Notes: a model not told the origin generated them from the sequence alone. A stretch of DNA of 64,000 bases from Desulfovibrio sp. (GCA_016208105.1 JACQYS010000002.1:62001-126000), one strand, 5' to 3'. Numbered from the stretch's first letter, positions 10,517 to 19,412 are shown. Numbers and translations are program-made.

Positions 10517-11812
10517 TCAGCAAAGTTCATTTTTCAAAGAATCATCTTCATTGGCGTCATACTCTTCCAGAAGCACTTCTGCCGGAGCAAACGTCATGCT
10601 GTCGTCTAGGTTCAGGCCCGACGACTCGAACAGGCGCGGCATATCTGAAAGCCAGCCCTGTGCGGCCAAATTGTCGCGTAAACGTGACACCGCATGGTCA
10701 AGGTGAGGTTCAAAAAGCGTTTTGCCAGCTCGCTCTTCCGCTGCATAATGCGCCCAGGCTGCAAAGCCTTCCGCCCAGGCAGCGCGGCCCCCGCATTGAT
10801 TGAGTGCGTACCAGAGTGGGCGATCCAAAGGCCGCAGCCAGAGGAACTGTGAGGAGGCCAGCACCCCCTTGCGCCGGGCCAGGGTCAGCAAAGCCATAAA
10901 CCAAGGCAGTTCAAAGGCCGCATGGCGTATCAAAAGCGGCTCAACCAACAGCCCTTGGTGTTTTTGCGCGATTGTATCCAGGGAACGCTGAAATCTGGGT
11001 TTTCCCAGCACTGGGCAGATGGGTTTTTCGACTTCTCGATAGGAGGTGGCCACGGTATCCAGAATATTCAGGCAGTCTTTTTTCCTTCCCGCAGCGTAAG
11101 CCAGCAAGGCGCAGGCCAGCGCCTTGCGTTCGGCGGCAAGGCCTAGGATGCAGGAAAATGCCCCGCCAAGTTGCTCGTGCAACACGGCAGTAGCCTTTGC
11201 TTCATCCAGATAGGCATTGCCGTATGCTGGCAGTTCGACATGCGCGAGGCCTCGCCGCAGAGCTTCATCCACACTGAAGGGTTGCCCGTCCTTGTTCAGC
11301 AAAAGCCCGTGCTCCAGGGCGAACTGCACAGGGCTGCGGGCAATGCGCCAGGGGCCGGAGTCATACGATTCCGGCGAAAGCAGGGCATTGCCGCGCCCCA
11401 CCACAGGCCGCAGGCAGGCAAAGGATTCGGCATTGTGCCTGAGCAAACTGTCCATGTTCAAACGCCGTATCAGCCCGGACGTTCTGCTCATGAAGAGACA
11501 CATCCCGCCGAGTGCCACCAGTATCAGGGCATAGGGCCAACGAACCCACTTGCCGCTGTAGCGCACCACGTTCATGACCTGATCCCAGGAGAGCGCGGCG
11601 GGGTCAGCCTGCGTAATCAATTCCCAAGCCTTGTCTGCTTCTTCAGAAAACGGCGTGAAGGCCACGATTTGCGCCTTTGCCAGTTTCAGCAATCCACCGT
11701 TGATTTTCCCCGCCCGTGCCACATACCAAGCAGGCACCAACAACAGAATGGCGATCATCAGACAGACCAGCAAAAACATGGTGTTGCCGCTGTCTTCGTG
11801 TTGGTTTTTCAT
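10517..11812 (-). CDS. Type IVB coupling complex protein, DotM/IcmP/TrbA-like
   Basis: The product has a membrane segment at residues 12-31 and another near residue 95, then a soluble alpha-helical domain with RSPVQFALEHGLLL and a family-like C-terminus. DotM partners DotL in the type IVB coupling complex at the inner membrane. Its ATG overlaps the stop of the transglycosylase gene (ATGA) and dotL follows within 9 bp, the same pairing as trbA-trbC on IncI plasmids. The assignment rests on the membrane layout, conserved segments and context. Confidence 0.8.
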   Translation of the reverse strand: MKNQHEDSGNTMFLLVCLMIAILLLVPAWYVARAGKINGGLLKLAKAQIVAFTPFSEEADKAWELITQADPAALSWDQVMNVVRYSGKWVRWPYALILVALGGMCLFMSRTSGLIRRLNMDSLLRHNAESFACLRPVVGRGNALLSPESYDSGPWRIARSPVQFALEHGLLLNKDGQPFSVDEALRRGLAHVELPAYGNAYLDEAKATAVLHEQLGGAFSCILGLAAERKALACALLAYAAGRKKDCLNILDTVATSYREVEKPICPVLGKPRFQRSLDTIAQKHQGLLVEPLLIRHAAFELPWFMALLTLARRKGVLASSQFLWLRPLDRPLWYALNQCGGRAAWAEGFAAWAHYAAEERAGKTLFEPHLDHAVSRLRDNLAAQGWLSDMPRLFESSGLNLDDSMTFAPAEVLLEEYDANEDDSLKNELC

Positions 11813-12360
11813 CGGGCACCTCCCGCTTTTGCCAACAGGTCAGCCAGCCCTGTGCGTTCCATCCGGGCCAGATGTTTTCTGACCCGCCCCAGGTAGGCGT
11901 CACGGAAGTGCGGAGTACGGGAATGGTACGCGCCCACGGCATCCCAAATATTGCGGGTACGGTCATACTCCTTACGCAGAATCCATGCCGCAGCATGGGC
12001 ATTGACGCAGCCGTCACGCAGTACCGCTTCAGGCGAAAAGCCCGCCTGCTGAAGTTCGTTGACGTGACAGGTGTTCACCTGGAAGCCGCCTAAATCCCAC
12101 GTTCCGTTGGTATTGCTGAGAGCTTCGCCTGTCTTGCCACCTTCTGTAGCCAAAATGCCCACCAGCGCGGCCAGGGGTAGACTGTAAACATCAGCCGCTT
12201 CCACCACGCACTCCCAGGATAAAGCGCGGGTGGGTGGAACTGCGATCCTGTCCCGATTAACGGAAGAGGCGGCAAGGGCCGTAGCGGGCAGGAGGCAGAG
12301 CCACATAGCGATATATAAATATATTTTTCTATGAAACATATGTTTATAGCTCGCTATCAT
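11809..12360 (-). CDS. Lytic transglycosylase of the conjugation machinery
   Basis: A signal peptide (cleavage near ALAASS) leads into a lysozyme-like domain: the ATEGG segment holds the probable catalytic glutamate (about residue 72), followed by NTNGTWDLGGFQVN and a C-terminal AVGAYHS. Such enzymes open peptidoglycan for the transfer channel. The frame is open upstream to 12510, but the ATG at 12360 overlaps the stop of the preceding gene (ATGA). A start at 12339 is also possible. The codons of the signal peptide contain a copy of the element's 28-bp palindrome (12305-12332). Confidence 0.78.
   Translation of the reverse strand: MIASYKHMFHRKIYLYIAMWLCLLPATALAASSVNRDRIAVPPTRALSWECVVEAADVYSLPLAALVGILATEGGKTGEALSNTNGTWDLGGFQVNTCHVNELQQAGFSPEAVLRDGCVNAHAAAWILRKEYDRTRNIWDAVGAYHSRTPHFRDAYLGRVRKHLARMERTGLADLLAKAGGAR
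12305..12332. promoter_or_regulatory. 28-bp AT-rich palindrome, copy 1 (degenerate, inside a gene)
   Basis: The outer ATAG...CTAT and inner ATAT...ATAT blocks match the 28-bp palindrome found at the other unit starts, at identical spacing; the four bases in each arm between them differ. It lies within the signal-peptide codons of the transglycosylase gene, about 0.5 kb before the dotM-dotL genes. It may be a binding site or internal promoter, or only a relic. Confidence 0.45.
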
Positions 12361-12773
12361 TTCAGTTTGCGAATCAGCGAACCAGCCACATCGCTGCCGC
12401 TGCCGGAGACCTGAAAGGGATTGTTTTTGCCAATGCCAGTCACGCTGGAACGGGCTTCGCTCAAAACCTCGTTCATCTTGCTCTGAATCATGGAATCCAC
12501 CTGACGGCACATGCCGTTGATGATGGAATCCATACTGGGAATAGTCACACCAAGGGAAAAAGCGTCTCCAATGCTGGCGATACTGCCCAGGCAGTTGGAA
12601 AGCGGCCCTCGATCTTCTTCAGGGTCGGGCATTGTGGTGTTATGGGTTTCCTTCACGCGGGTATTACGTTCCTTCATGGCACCAGTGGCCGCGTTCTGGG
12701 TATCGTCGCACGGAGACGCGAGACAGGGAGCCGCTATAAACATGAGCATGAGGGTTAACAGCAGAGTTTTCAT
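12357..12773 (-). CDS. Small secreted protein of unknown function
   Basis: This 138-residue product has a clear signal peptide (MKTLLLTLMLMFIAAPCLAS) and a mature region with three cysteines (PCDD, NCLG, MCRQ) and no domain that I recognise. It is translationally coupled on both sides (ATGA overlaps with the topoisomerase and transglycosylase genes), so it is probably a periplasmic accessory of DNA transfer. The DsbC-like protein of the same unit could act on its cysteines; that is inference. Confidence 0.65.
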   Translation of the reverse strand: MKTLLLTLMLMFIAAPCLASPCDDTQNAATGAMKERNTRVKETHNTTMPDPEEDRGPLSNCLGSIASIGDAFSLGVTIPSMDSIINGMCRQVDSMIQSKMNEVLSEARSSVTGIGKNNPFQVSGSGSDVAGSLIRKLK

Positions 12774-14779
12774 TTCTTGCCCCCCTTTTGGGCATTGAAG
12801 TTGGGCCTGCCGTCTTCCTCTAGCTGATAGAGCTTCTTGCAGCCGGGATAGCCGGAGCAGCCGAAGAACGGGCCTTTGGCACTCTCACGGCGCACCAAAG
12901 GCTTTCCGCAGGTGCATTTGAACTTGGTGGGTTCGGGCTTTTTACGGGCTTCGCCTGGTTTGCCGTCCACATTGGGGTAGCTGGCGTTGCAGGCACGGTC
13001 GGAACATGAAAAGAAGTCATATTCGCCGGAGCCGTCGCGGCGCTGTCCCTTCATGCGCACAAGAGGCTTGCCGCAGGCATCGCACACAAATTCTGTAGTT
13101 TCTGGGGCCTTGCGCTCCTGCTGGGGATACTTGGCCGTGAAGCCGCCAACTTCCTGTTGAAGCTGCTCATAGGCCATTTCCATGATTTCCCTGTAGGAAG
13201 CCGCGCCTCCGGCAATGGCGTCCAGATTGTCCTCCATCCCTCTGGTGAACTCGTAATCCAGAAAGGAGAATGCCCCAGTGAGCAAGTCCACCACCTGTTC
13301 CCCCACGGGCGTGGGCACGAGCTGTCTTTTTTCGACGCGGACATATTCACGCTTGAGAATGGTATCCACAATGGCCGCGAAGGTTGCCGGGCGACCTATG
13401 CCTCGGTTTTCCAGTTCACGAACCAGGCTCGCTTCCGAAAAGCGCGTGGGCGGTTTGGTCTTTTTGGTCAACACCCTGCCGCTGGCGGGAGAAACGCTTG
13501 TGCCCTGGCTCAATATGGGCACAGGGTTTTCCGGTTCGTCACCGTCATCGTCCCGTTCATCCAATGTTGCCGCGTCGGTCGCGAGCAAGACCTTCCAGCC
13601 GGGGTCACGCAATACCCGACCCCTGGCCTCAAAGACGGCTTCTTTGCTATCCAGGGCCGCAGCAAGACGGAGGGTGCGCACGTCATACACGGCATCCGCC
13701 AGTTGCGAGGCCAAAGTCCGCAGGCGGATGAGGCGGTACAGGGCCTGTTCGTCCGGGGTATCTCCGGCTTTTTCTACTTCTGGATGCGTAGGACGCACAG
13801 CTTCGTGCGCTTCCTGAGCGCCTTCCTTGGATTTCCAGACACGGGGCTTATCCACCAGGGACCAGCCGTGCGCCAGGCAAAAAGCGCGAATCTCCGCCAC
13901 AGCTTCTGCCGACAGATTGGGTGAATCCGTGCGCATGTAGGTTATGTGCCCAGCCTCATAAAGTCGTTGAGCCAGTTGCATGGTTTGTTTGGGGGTGAAC
14001 TTTAAGGCGTTGGAAGCCGCCTGCTGCAAGCTCGATGTGGTGAAGGGCGCGGGCGGGGCCGTATGGCTTTCGGATTCCATGCAATCTTTCACAGTAAGAG
14101 CAGGCAAGGCCGCAACACGGTCAGCCAAAGCAGTATCCAGCAGATATTCTTGGCCAGCCTGCAACCAGGACTTGGTAAGCCAAATGGCACTCCAGCCTCC
14201 GGCAAACGCCAGTTCCGCGCCGTAGTGGGTCACGGACACAAAGCCCTTGATAGCTCGTTCGCGCTCTACCACTAGCCGCACAGCCGGGCTTTGCACCCGC
14301 CCGGCAGACAGGCGTGTGCCAGCGGCACGAGAAAGCGGCCCACTGACCAAATACCCGCAAAAGCGGTCGAGAACGCGCCGGGCTTCCTGTGCCGCCACCA
14401 GTGCCATGTCCAGAGGTCGTGGGGCTTTCAGTGCCGCATGTATGGCTGAGGCCGTGATTTCGCTGTAGGTGACACGCTTGGGATTTTTTAGGCGCAGGGC
14501 ATCGGCAACATGCCAGGCAATGGCCTCGCCTTCGCGGTCAGGGTCGGTAGCGAGGTACACCGCACCTGCATCCTTGACCAGGGCTGCCAGCCTTTTGAGC
14601 ACGTCTTTGCCGCGCTCCGTGGGAGTATACGCAGGGGTGAAGTCCGGCAGGGCAATGCCCAACTCGCGCTCCGGCAAATCGCGCACATGGCCAACGGACG
14701 CGGCCACTTTCCAATCGACTCCCAAAATTGCCTGTACTTTTTTGACCTTGCCGGGTGATTCCAAAATGAGCAGATTCAT
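12770..14779 (-). CDS. Type IA DNA topoisomerase
   Basis: The N-terminal Toprim domain (LLILESPGKVKKVQ; DPDREGEAIAWH) is followed by the cleavage domain with the active-site tyrosine in GHITYMRTDS (near residue 278) and RGIGRPATFA. The C-terminus has at least two zinc-ribbon modules (CDACGKPLV..CSDRAC and CTCGKPLV..CSGYPGC). Many ICEs and plasmids carry such a topoisomerase to resolve DNA during replication or transfer. A GTG at 14785 is in frame, but the ATG at 14779 is better placed behind a GAGG site. It overlaps the end of the ArdC-like gene, and its stop is coupled to the next gene. Confidence 0.92.
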   Translation of the reverse strand: MNLLILESPGKVKKVQAILGVDWKVAASVGHVRDLPERELGIALPDFTPAYTPTERGKDVLKRLAALVKDAGAVYLATDPDREGEAIAWHVADALRLKNPKRVTYSEITASAIHAALKAPRPLDMALVAAQEARRVLDRFCGYLVSGPLSRAAGTRLSAGRVQSPAVRLVVERERAIKGFVSVTHYGAELAFAGGWSAIWLTKSWLQAGQEYLLDTALADRVAALPALTVKDCMESESHTAPPAPFTTSSLQQAASNALKFTPKQTMQLAQRLYEAGHITYMRTDSPNLSAEAVAEIRAFCLAHGWSLVDKPRVWKSKEGAQEAHEAVRPTHPEVEKAGDTPDEQALYRLIRLRTLASQLADAVYDVRTLRLAAALDSKEAVFEARGRVLRDPGWKVLLATDAATLDERDDDGDEPENPVPILSQGTSVSPASGRVLTKKTKPPTRFSEASLVRELENRGIGRPATFAAIVDTILKREYVRVEKRQLVPTPVGEQVVDLLTGAFSFLDYEFTRGMEDNLDAIAGGAASYREIMEMAYEQLQQEVGGFTAKYPQQERKAPETTEFVCDACGKPLVRMKGQRRDGSGEYDFFSCSDRACNASYPNVDGKPGEARKKPEPTKFKCTCGKPLVRRESAKGPFFGCSGYPGCKKLYQLEEDGRPNFNAQKGGKK

Positions 14780-14781
14780 AG

Positions 14782-16191
14782 TCACATCCTCATGCGTGTT
14801 GCGTGTGCTTCCGTCCCGGTGGGAGCCAGAGCGGCCCGATTCTTTTCGTCAAGTTCCATGCTCAAAGTGCTGGAAAAGGAGGCACACACATCCGCCAGAG
14901 AGCGGGCAGCGTCACTGTCCTGTTTGAGCACCTTGCTGAGAAAGTCAGGGTTTTGAAGCAGAATGCGGGCCTTGACCACATCCGCGTCCGCATCCTGAAA
15001 TGCCTGAGCTGATGCCGCAGAGGACATCGGCGCGGGTCTGGGCATGGGATCGTCCGTACTTCTGGCTGCCGCAGCTTCCGCCAAAGCCTCTACAGGCGTG
15101 GTCATGTGCGCCCCAGTTACGGCATCACGCTGGGCTTGCTCTTCAATCAGTGCGGGCCAAGTTTCGCTACGCGGGAACCATGCCGCCTTCGGCTGCTCAC
15201 CCATTTCAAACTGGTGCATGATGGTCAGTACCTTGGCCGCTTCTGCTGCCGCCTGAAACACGCCCTTGGCATCTCCCCCGGAAAACTTCTGGTTCCAGTG
15301 ATTGATGTAGGCGGCGGAATTGCTTGCGGGCATGGGCAGGTCGAACTTTGCCCCGGCCAGCATGGAGAACATTTCCGCCCGCATTTCCTCAAAGGCGAAA
15401 TTCTTGATGTTATGCGTCTGCTTTTCCTTGCGGTTCTCCCGATTAGCGTGGCCGGTGGCGTGATAGGTTTCATGCAGCTTGGTGGCGTAATATTCTTCGG
15501 GCACGGTGAAACGCTCAGGGAAAGGCATCTTCACTGTGTCGGCTGCGGGTTCATAGAGGGCATCACCGCCGTGATGTTCCACCGGAATACCTGTGCAGGC
15601 GATGAAGCGTTCCACAAAATCGTTGCGTTCAACCGTTGTCATGGCATGGGCTTGCTGCTCTTTCTGCGGAAATCCCTCTATTTGGGCGGCATTAAAGACT
15701 GTGAACGGATAAAACAGCGTCATGCGCTGCACATCTGGTATTTCCAACCCTTGTTCCTTTTGGGCAGCAAATTCTTTGAGCTGCTTGTCGGTGAGGTATT
15801 GCCACTTGCCGTCCTCGCCCACGATGAAGGCAATTTCTTCGGGCCGCAGGAGCTTGACGCCCTTCGCTCCTTTTTTGATCTTCATGTCGCGGGCAGGATG
15901 ATCCCCCTGAAACTGCTGAAATTGCTTGAATGTCATCCATCTGTCGTCCGAAAAGCCGTTGACGATGCTGGTCAGCATGAGCTTGACCATGTTTGCCCCG
16001 CCGTACTCGCGCCCCGTGGTGGCGCAAAAGGGCATTCCCATCGGGCTGTCAGCCGTCCAGGGCTTTTGCCACTTGCCTGCCTTTTCGGCCAAGGCCAACA
16101 TGTTTTCGGCAACAGAGTTGACGAAATCTTCTTGTACTTCCCGGCTGATCTGAAAGCGGTTTTTCTTTTCCGCAGACCGTTCCTGACTCAT
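14782..16191 (-). CDS. ArdC-like antirestriction protein / zincin metallopeptidase
   Basis: The N-terminus matches the ArdC single-strand-binding domain (KWQKPWTADSPMGMPFCATT followed by REYGGAN), and the middle carries a zinc-peptidase motif HETYHATGH near residue 241 with a downstream glutamate-rich helix (FEEMRAEM). ArdC proteins protect transferred DNA against restriction in the recipient. The C-terminal third is a less conserved extension. Its ATG overlaps the stop of the 70-residue gene upstream (ATGA). With the DarB-like protein this gives the element two candidate antirestriction functions. Confidence 0.85.
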   Translation of the reverse strand: MSQERSAEKKNRFQISREVQEDFVNSVAENMLALAEKAGKWQKPWTADSPMGMPFCATTGREYGGANMVKLMLTSIVNGFSDDRWMTFKQFQQFQGDHPARDMKIKKGAKGVKLLRPEEIAFIVGEDGKWQYLTDKQLKEFAAQKEQGLEIPDVQRMTLFYPFTVFNAAQIEGFPQKEQQAHAMTTVERNDFVERFIACTGIPVEHHGGDALYEPAADTVKMPFPERFTVPEEYYATKLHETYHATGHANRENRKEKQTHNIKNFAFEEMRAEMFSMLAGAKFDLPMPASNSAAYINHWNQKFSGGDAKGVFQAAAEAAKVLTIMHQFEMGEQPKAAWFPRSETWPALIEEQAQRDAVTGAHMTTPVEALAEAAAARSTDDPMPRPAPMSSAASAQAFQDADADVVKARILLQNPDFLSKVLKQDSDAARSLADVCASFSSTLSMELDEKNRAALAPTGTEAHATRMRM

Positions 16192-16400
16192 ACAGCCTCC
16201 TGCACAGACACAATGACGGTATCCGGTTCTTCATGGGGAGAAATAAAGCCCGCAGTAAGGGTGTCTTCCCGGCTCATGAGAAAGGCTCCGGCGTCCAACT
16301 GCCGCTCGATGTCATCAGGCGAAAGCATGATATGTTCTTTCGCCTGACTGCGTACCGGTGCATCAAAAAGGCCGTAGCTGTTGCGGTTTTCGGTATTCAT
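16188..16400 (-). CDS. Small acidic protein of unknown function (70 aa)
   Basis: The product begins MNTENRNSYGLFDAPVRSQA and has no domain that I recognise. The ATG at 16400 follows GGAGG at five bases; an in-frame start at 16412 would lie in the palindrome and is less likely. It is the first gene of the long unit that continues through ardC and the topoisomerase to the darB-like gene, and its stop is coupled to ardC. A copy of the element's palindrome sits 10 bp upstream of the ATG. Confidence 0.6.
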   Translation of the reverse strand: MNTENRNSYGLFDAPVRSQAKEHIMLSPDDIERQLDAGAFLMSREDTLTAGFISPHEEPDTVIVSVQEAV

Positions 16401-16410
16401 GCAAACCTCC

Positions 16411-16438
16411 ATAGAAATATATTTTTATATATTGCATA
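16411..16438. promoter_or_regulatory. 28-bp AT-rich palindrome, copy 2
   Basis: The first arm ATAGAAATATAT and the TTTT centre are identical to the perfect copies; the second arm matches at its first seven bases and then departs (ATATATTGCATA). It lies directly upstream of the ribosome site of the gene starting at 16400, where the promoter of the ardC-topoisomerase-dotM-dotL-darB unit should be. A related CATAGAAAACTATG inverted repeat adjoins it at 16435-16448. Confidence 0.65.
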
Positions 16439-16458
16439 GAAAACTATGTACTCATGCG

Positions 16459-16731
16459 CTACCAGCGGCAGCGTTGCCGCCATTGCACCTCGTTCTGCGT
16501 GGTCTCCCGCCGCCTGCCCATGAAGGCCACACGCAAAGCGCGAAAGCAGGCCAGCGGCGTCATACCCGTGCGTTGCACCAGATACAGGGCAACAATGGCC
16601 CCCCCGGCAACGGCAGCCGTCCACCATGCCCAATGGAACAGCCACAGGCCCAGCGGAAACACCGCGCGGGCATCCAGAATGAAGATTTTTGGGGTAATGG
16701 CGGTATCCCGCCAGAGTACGTCCTGTATCAT
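16459..16731 (-). CDS. IcmT/TraK-like type IVB secretion protein
   Basis: This is a 90-residue membrane protein with WRDTAITPKIFILDARAVFP, a transmembrane helix around residues 28-52, and a basic C-terminal region. The WRD...KIF.LDARA.FP pattern and size match Legionella IcmT and IncI TraK as I know them. Its ATG overlaps the dotB stop (ATGA), the same neighbourhood as traJ-traK on IncI plasmids. Confidence 0.75.
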   Translation of the reverse strand: MIQDVLWRDTAITPKIFILDARAVFPLGLWLFHWAWWTAAVAGGAIVALYLVQRTGMTPLACFRALRVAFMGRRRETTQNEVQWRQRCRW

Positions 16732-17882
16732 TGTTCCTCCTTAGTTATAGGCTGTGATGTTTTGCGCTCCGCCATGATTGCTTGAGTGTTTTCTTTGGTG
16801 ATTTTTCCTGCGTCATAGGCCGCTTGAGCCGCGTCCTGCATCCGTTGGCCGTATTTGATGAGCAGGGTTTCGCATGTCTGGATCAATCGCTCTTGCGGGG
16901 TATCCAGAAGCACTTCCCGAATTTCTGGCGTAAAGGCCAAAAACTCGCGCAGGGCAACACGCCCTTTACCGCCGAGCATGGGCACAAGGCGTTGGTTGAC
17001 CACCAGCCGCAGACTGGAGAGCAGCGTCACCGTGACTTGCAGTCGTTCTTCCACGGGGAACACATTGATGATGCGTGAAAGGGTTTCGGGGACAGAACGG
17101 GTATGCACCGTGGAATATGCGGCAACGCCTGTTTCCGCACTTTCGATCATGCCGCGCAGTGTTTCCGCGTCACGGCTCTCACCGATGAGCACTACGTTGG
17201 GTGCTGTGCGGGTAGAATTACGCACAGCCCGGATGAAGGATTGCAGATGCTCAGGAATAGTGCTTTGCGAGACTGGCCCGCCCTGGTTGGGGATGCTTAA
17301 AAGGTCAAATTCAATGGGGGATTCATAGGTAGCCACGTTGCGGCCTCCTTTTTCAATGATGTGCCGCAAAATGGCGGCAAGCAGCGTGGTCTTGCCTGAC
17401 CCCATGACGCCCGTGACCAGCACGAGGCCGTTTTCCGGGGTAGCGTGATCCAGAATGTTTTGTTCAACGCCCAAATCTTCAAGCCGAGGCGGCATGGAAG
17501 GAATGGTGCGAAAAACGATTTTGACGCCGGTGGAATATCCGTCCGCCACCGCGCCCGCATTGCCACGAAAGCGGCGGCGTACCCCTCTTGTTTCTTCTAT
17601 CTGGTGGGCGAAGTCGTAATCGTCCTGGCTGGATTTGATATAGGCCGCCACGGAATTATTGCGCGTAAGCCGCTCCAATCCTGCCAACAGCTCGTCCGTA
17701 GTAATGGGGCGCGTGGTGATACGCTGCCACACCCCGTCTTTGCGCACCCATACCGGCTGGCCGGAGCAAAGCTGTATGTCCGACATGCCACTGCTGGTCG
17801 CCCAAAGCAGCATGTCGTTGAGATTGTCCGTCTCCCAGCGAATGCGCGGTTCACGCGGGTACATTTCAACGGCTTCAAACAC
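16728..17882 (-). CDS. Type IVB secretion ATPase, DotB/TraJ-like
   Basis: This is a PilT/VirB11-family hexameric ATPase. Walker A (VTGVMGSGKTTLL) is near residue 160, the Asp box and Walker B region include LIGESRDAETL, and the His box is STVHTRSVPET. DotB works at the cytoplasmic base of the channel. I use the GTG at 17882, which follows AGAGGA; an ATG six codons later is an alternative. It lies between dotC and icmT in the compact unit dotD-dotC-dotB-icmT. Confidence 0.9.
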   Translation of the reverse strand: MFEAVEMYPREPRIRWETDNLNDMLLWATSSGMSDIQLCSGQPVWVRKDGVWQRITTRPITTDELLAGLERLTRNNSVAAYIKSSQDDYDFAHQIEETRGVRRRFRGNAGAVADGYSTGVKIVFRTIPSMPPRLEDLGVEQNILDHATPENGLVLVTGVMGSGKTTLLAAILRHIIEKGGRNVATYESPIEFDLLSIPNQGGPVSQSTIPEHLQSFIRAVRNSTRTAPNVVLIGESRDAETLRGMIESAETGVAAYSTVHTRSVPETLSRIINVFPVEERLQVTVTLLSSLRLVVNQRLVPMLGGKGRVALREFLAFTPEIREVLLDTPQERLIQTCETLLIKYGQRMQDAAQAAYDAGKITKENTQAIMAERKTSQPITKEEQ

Positions 17883-17885
17883 GGT

Positions 17886-18851
17886 TCACTTCCTCTTGCC
17901 AGTGTGTGCGGGAACGGTTTGCACTGGAATGAAGGACGAAGGCGCGGTGATGCGGTAGACCTTCTGCCCGATATGCAGCTTGTTGCCGCCGTCCGTGGTC
18001 TTGCTGCCAAGCTCTGCGGAGGCCGTGTTGACCCGGCTCAAGAGATGCTGGGCCGTGAGTAGGTGGTAGAGCATCACACCGCGATAGATGCGCACCATGC
18101 GGGACACATTGTCGGCATAAAGATGATCTGCTTCTGTCAGCCCCTGTGCCCAGGCTTCGCGCACAGCAGTCCGCCAGATGAGCCGCTCTTTATCGTTCTT
18201 TGGCATGACGGCGGGATTGGGCTTTTCTGGCTCAGGGAAGCCGTCCGTCATAAGGAACTCGCGCCAGGTAGGCGCGGCAGCCACATAACGGGCAGGCGCA
18301 AGCAGATCATACGAGGTAAGCGCGGCGGTGGCGGTCTCGCCTGATTCAATGCGCATGGAAGCCCCGGCCCGCGTGAGCACAGGCGGCAAAATCAGGGCAT
18401 CTCCCTGCGTCATCAGGAGTGGCCCAAAGTTGAAGGCAGTATCCATGATGGAACTGTGTTGTTCCGTGGCTGCCACAAGTTGCTTGTAGCGATACGTCAT
18501 CGCCGTCTGGAAGGTGACAAGCTGGGCCGCTTCCTTAATGGCCGCAGGCCGCATGAGGCTGACGGCGGTTTCGTTCTTCGCTGCCCCCTTCATTTCAAGA
18601 AGTGCGGCCAGCTCTTCCGGTTCACCACGGCGAGGACTGCCGGCAGCATCGTCAGGCAGATGGACTGTGAGGGGCTGGCCCTCCTCACTTTTCACGGGAG
18701 CGACTGGCGGTGCAGGTTTTTCAGTGGTTGCAGCCACATTCGTCAGCGGCGGCATGGGCACCAGGGGCGCTGGTTCCTGAACATCATTTTTGACGGCGCA
18801 TCCGCCAAGACACATCAGGAGCACTGCCAGCGTACAGAGTGAACGGTTCAT
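17886..18851 (-). CDS. Outer-membrane core lipoprotein, DotC/TraI-like
   Basis: A lipoprotein signal (CTLAVLLMCLGGC, lipobox LGGC) is followed by a proline-rich linker and a conserved domain with AAPTWREFLMTDGF and AWAQGLTEADHLYADN, patterns of the DotC family. DotC with DotD and DotH forms the outer-membrane part of type IVB channels. The ATG overlaps the dotD stop, and dotB follows within 4 bp. Confidence 0.87.
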   Translation of the reverse strand: MNRSLCTLAVLLMCLGGCAVKNDVQEPAPLVPMPPLTNVAATTEKPAPPVAPVKSEEGQPLTVHLPDDAAGSPRRGEPEELAALLEMKGAAKNETAVSLMRPAAIKEAAQLVTFQTAMTYRYKQLVAATEQHSSIMDTAFNFGPLLMTQGDALILPPVLTRAGASMRIESGETATAALTSYDLLAPARYVAAAPTWREFLMTDGFPEPEKPNPAVMPKNDKERLIWRTAVREAWAQGLTEADHLYADNVSRMVRIYRGVMLYHLLTAQHLLSRVNTASAELGSKTTDGGNKLHIGQKVYRITAPSSFIPVQTVPAHTGKRK

Positions 18852-19321
18852 GATTGCCCCCCGGTGCTGACTGTGCGGGCCAGAGTTATGACCCGGCCAA
18901 TGGGGTCAACGCGCAGCACAGCCTGCGGCTGCACCTGCCAGGCAATGTCTTCCAGCAGCACATGGGCCGGACGATTCAAGCCGCGCACCACCACAGTCAG
19001 TATTTGCGCCGAGGGCTTGCCCGCTTCTTGATAGCGATAGCCAAGTTGCAGGCAGATTTCTTTGACAGCTCCTTCAGCCGGGCCAGTCCATGAGATGGAC
19101 ACCGGCTGGCTGAGGCTGGGATCAGCGGGCGGCAAAAGTGGCTGTAAGCCCTGCCCGCGCAGTTTTGCCAGCATGGCAAGTTCGCCGTGGGCAATCTGGG
19201 CCGCATCACCAAGGGTGACGGTCACAAAGTCAGCCGGATTTGTGGGGTCTTGTGTGGGCTTCTTTCCCGCACAACCCGCCAGGACAAAACAACAGATGAT
19301 AAACGCGCATCTTCGCAGCAT
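18848..19321 (-). CDS. Outer-membrane core lipoprotein, DotD/TraH-like
   Basis: The 157-residue product has a lipobox (FVLAGC) and a C-terminal domain with ISWTGPAEGAVKEICLQLGYRY, resembling the secretin-N-like fold of DotD. It is the first gene of the dotD-dotC-dotB-icmT unit, with an AAGGAG ribosome site, and is divergent from parA. A perfect copy of the 28-bp palindrome lies 29 bp upstream of its ATG. Confidence 0.85.
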   Translation of the reverse strand: MLRRCAFIICCFVLAGCAGKKPTQDPTNPADFVTVTLGDAAQIAHGELAMLAKLRGQGLQPLLPPADPSLSQPVSISWTGPAEGAVKEICLQLGYRYQEAGKPSAQILTVVVRGLNRPAHVLLEDIAWQVQPQAVLRVDPIGRVITLARTVSTGGQS

Positions 19322-19350
19322 GAGAAAGCTCCTTATGTGTTTGTAGGTTT

Positions 19351-19378
19351 ATAGAAATATATTTTTATATATTTCTAT
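19351..19378. promoter_or_regulatory. 28-bp AT-rich palindrome, copy 3 (perfect)
   Basis: The arms are ATAGAAATATAT and its exact reverse complement around TTTT. It sits in the 124-bp divergent region between dotD and parA, immediately before the -35 of the inferred parA promoter. The sequence is identical over all 28 bases to the copy at 23023-23050. Confidence 0.8.
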
Positions 19379-19379
19379 T

Positions 19380-19407
19380 TTTACAGTTGAATATATATTT
19401 ATATAAT
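19380..19407 (+). promoter_or_regulatory. Inferred sigma-70 promoter of parA
   Basis: TTTACA (19380-19385) and a perfect TATAAT (19402-19407) are 16 bp apart. Transcription would start near 19414, about 30 bases before the parA ATG. The -10 box overlaps a degenerate copy of the palindrome. Confidence 0.6.
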
Positions 19408-19412
19408 GCTAT
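19385..19412. promoter_or_regulatory. 28-bp AT-rich palindrome, degenerate copy over the parA -10 box
   Basis: Aligned to the perfect copy seven bases upstream, the inner AATATAT block, most of the centre and the terminal CTAT are kept, while the first four bases differ. A protein bound here would cover the -10 box, as in partition operons that repress themselves. Confidence 0.4.

Noticed and set aside
15106-16347. A 413-codon plus-strand frame
   Set aside because: It is antisense to the ArdC-like gene, whose HETYH motif and coupling are clear.
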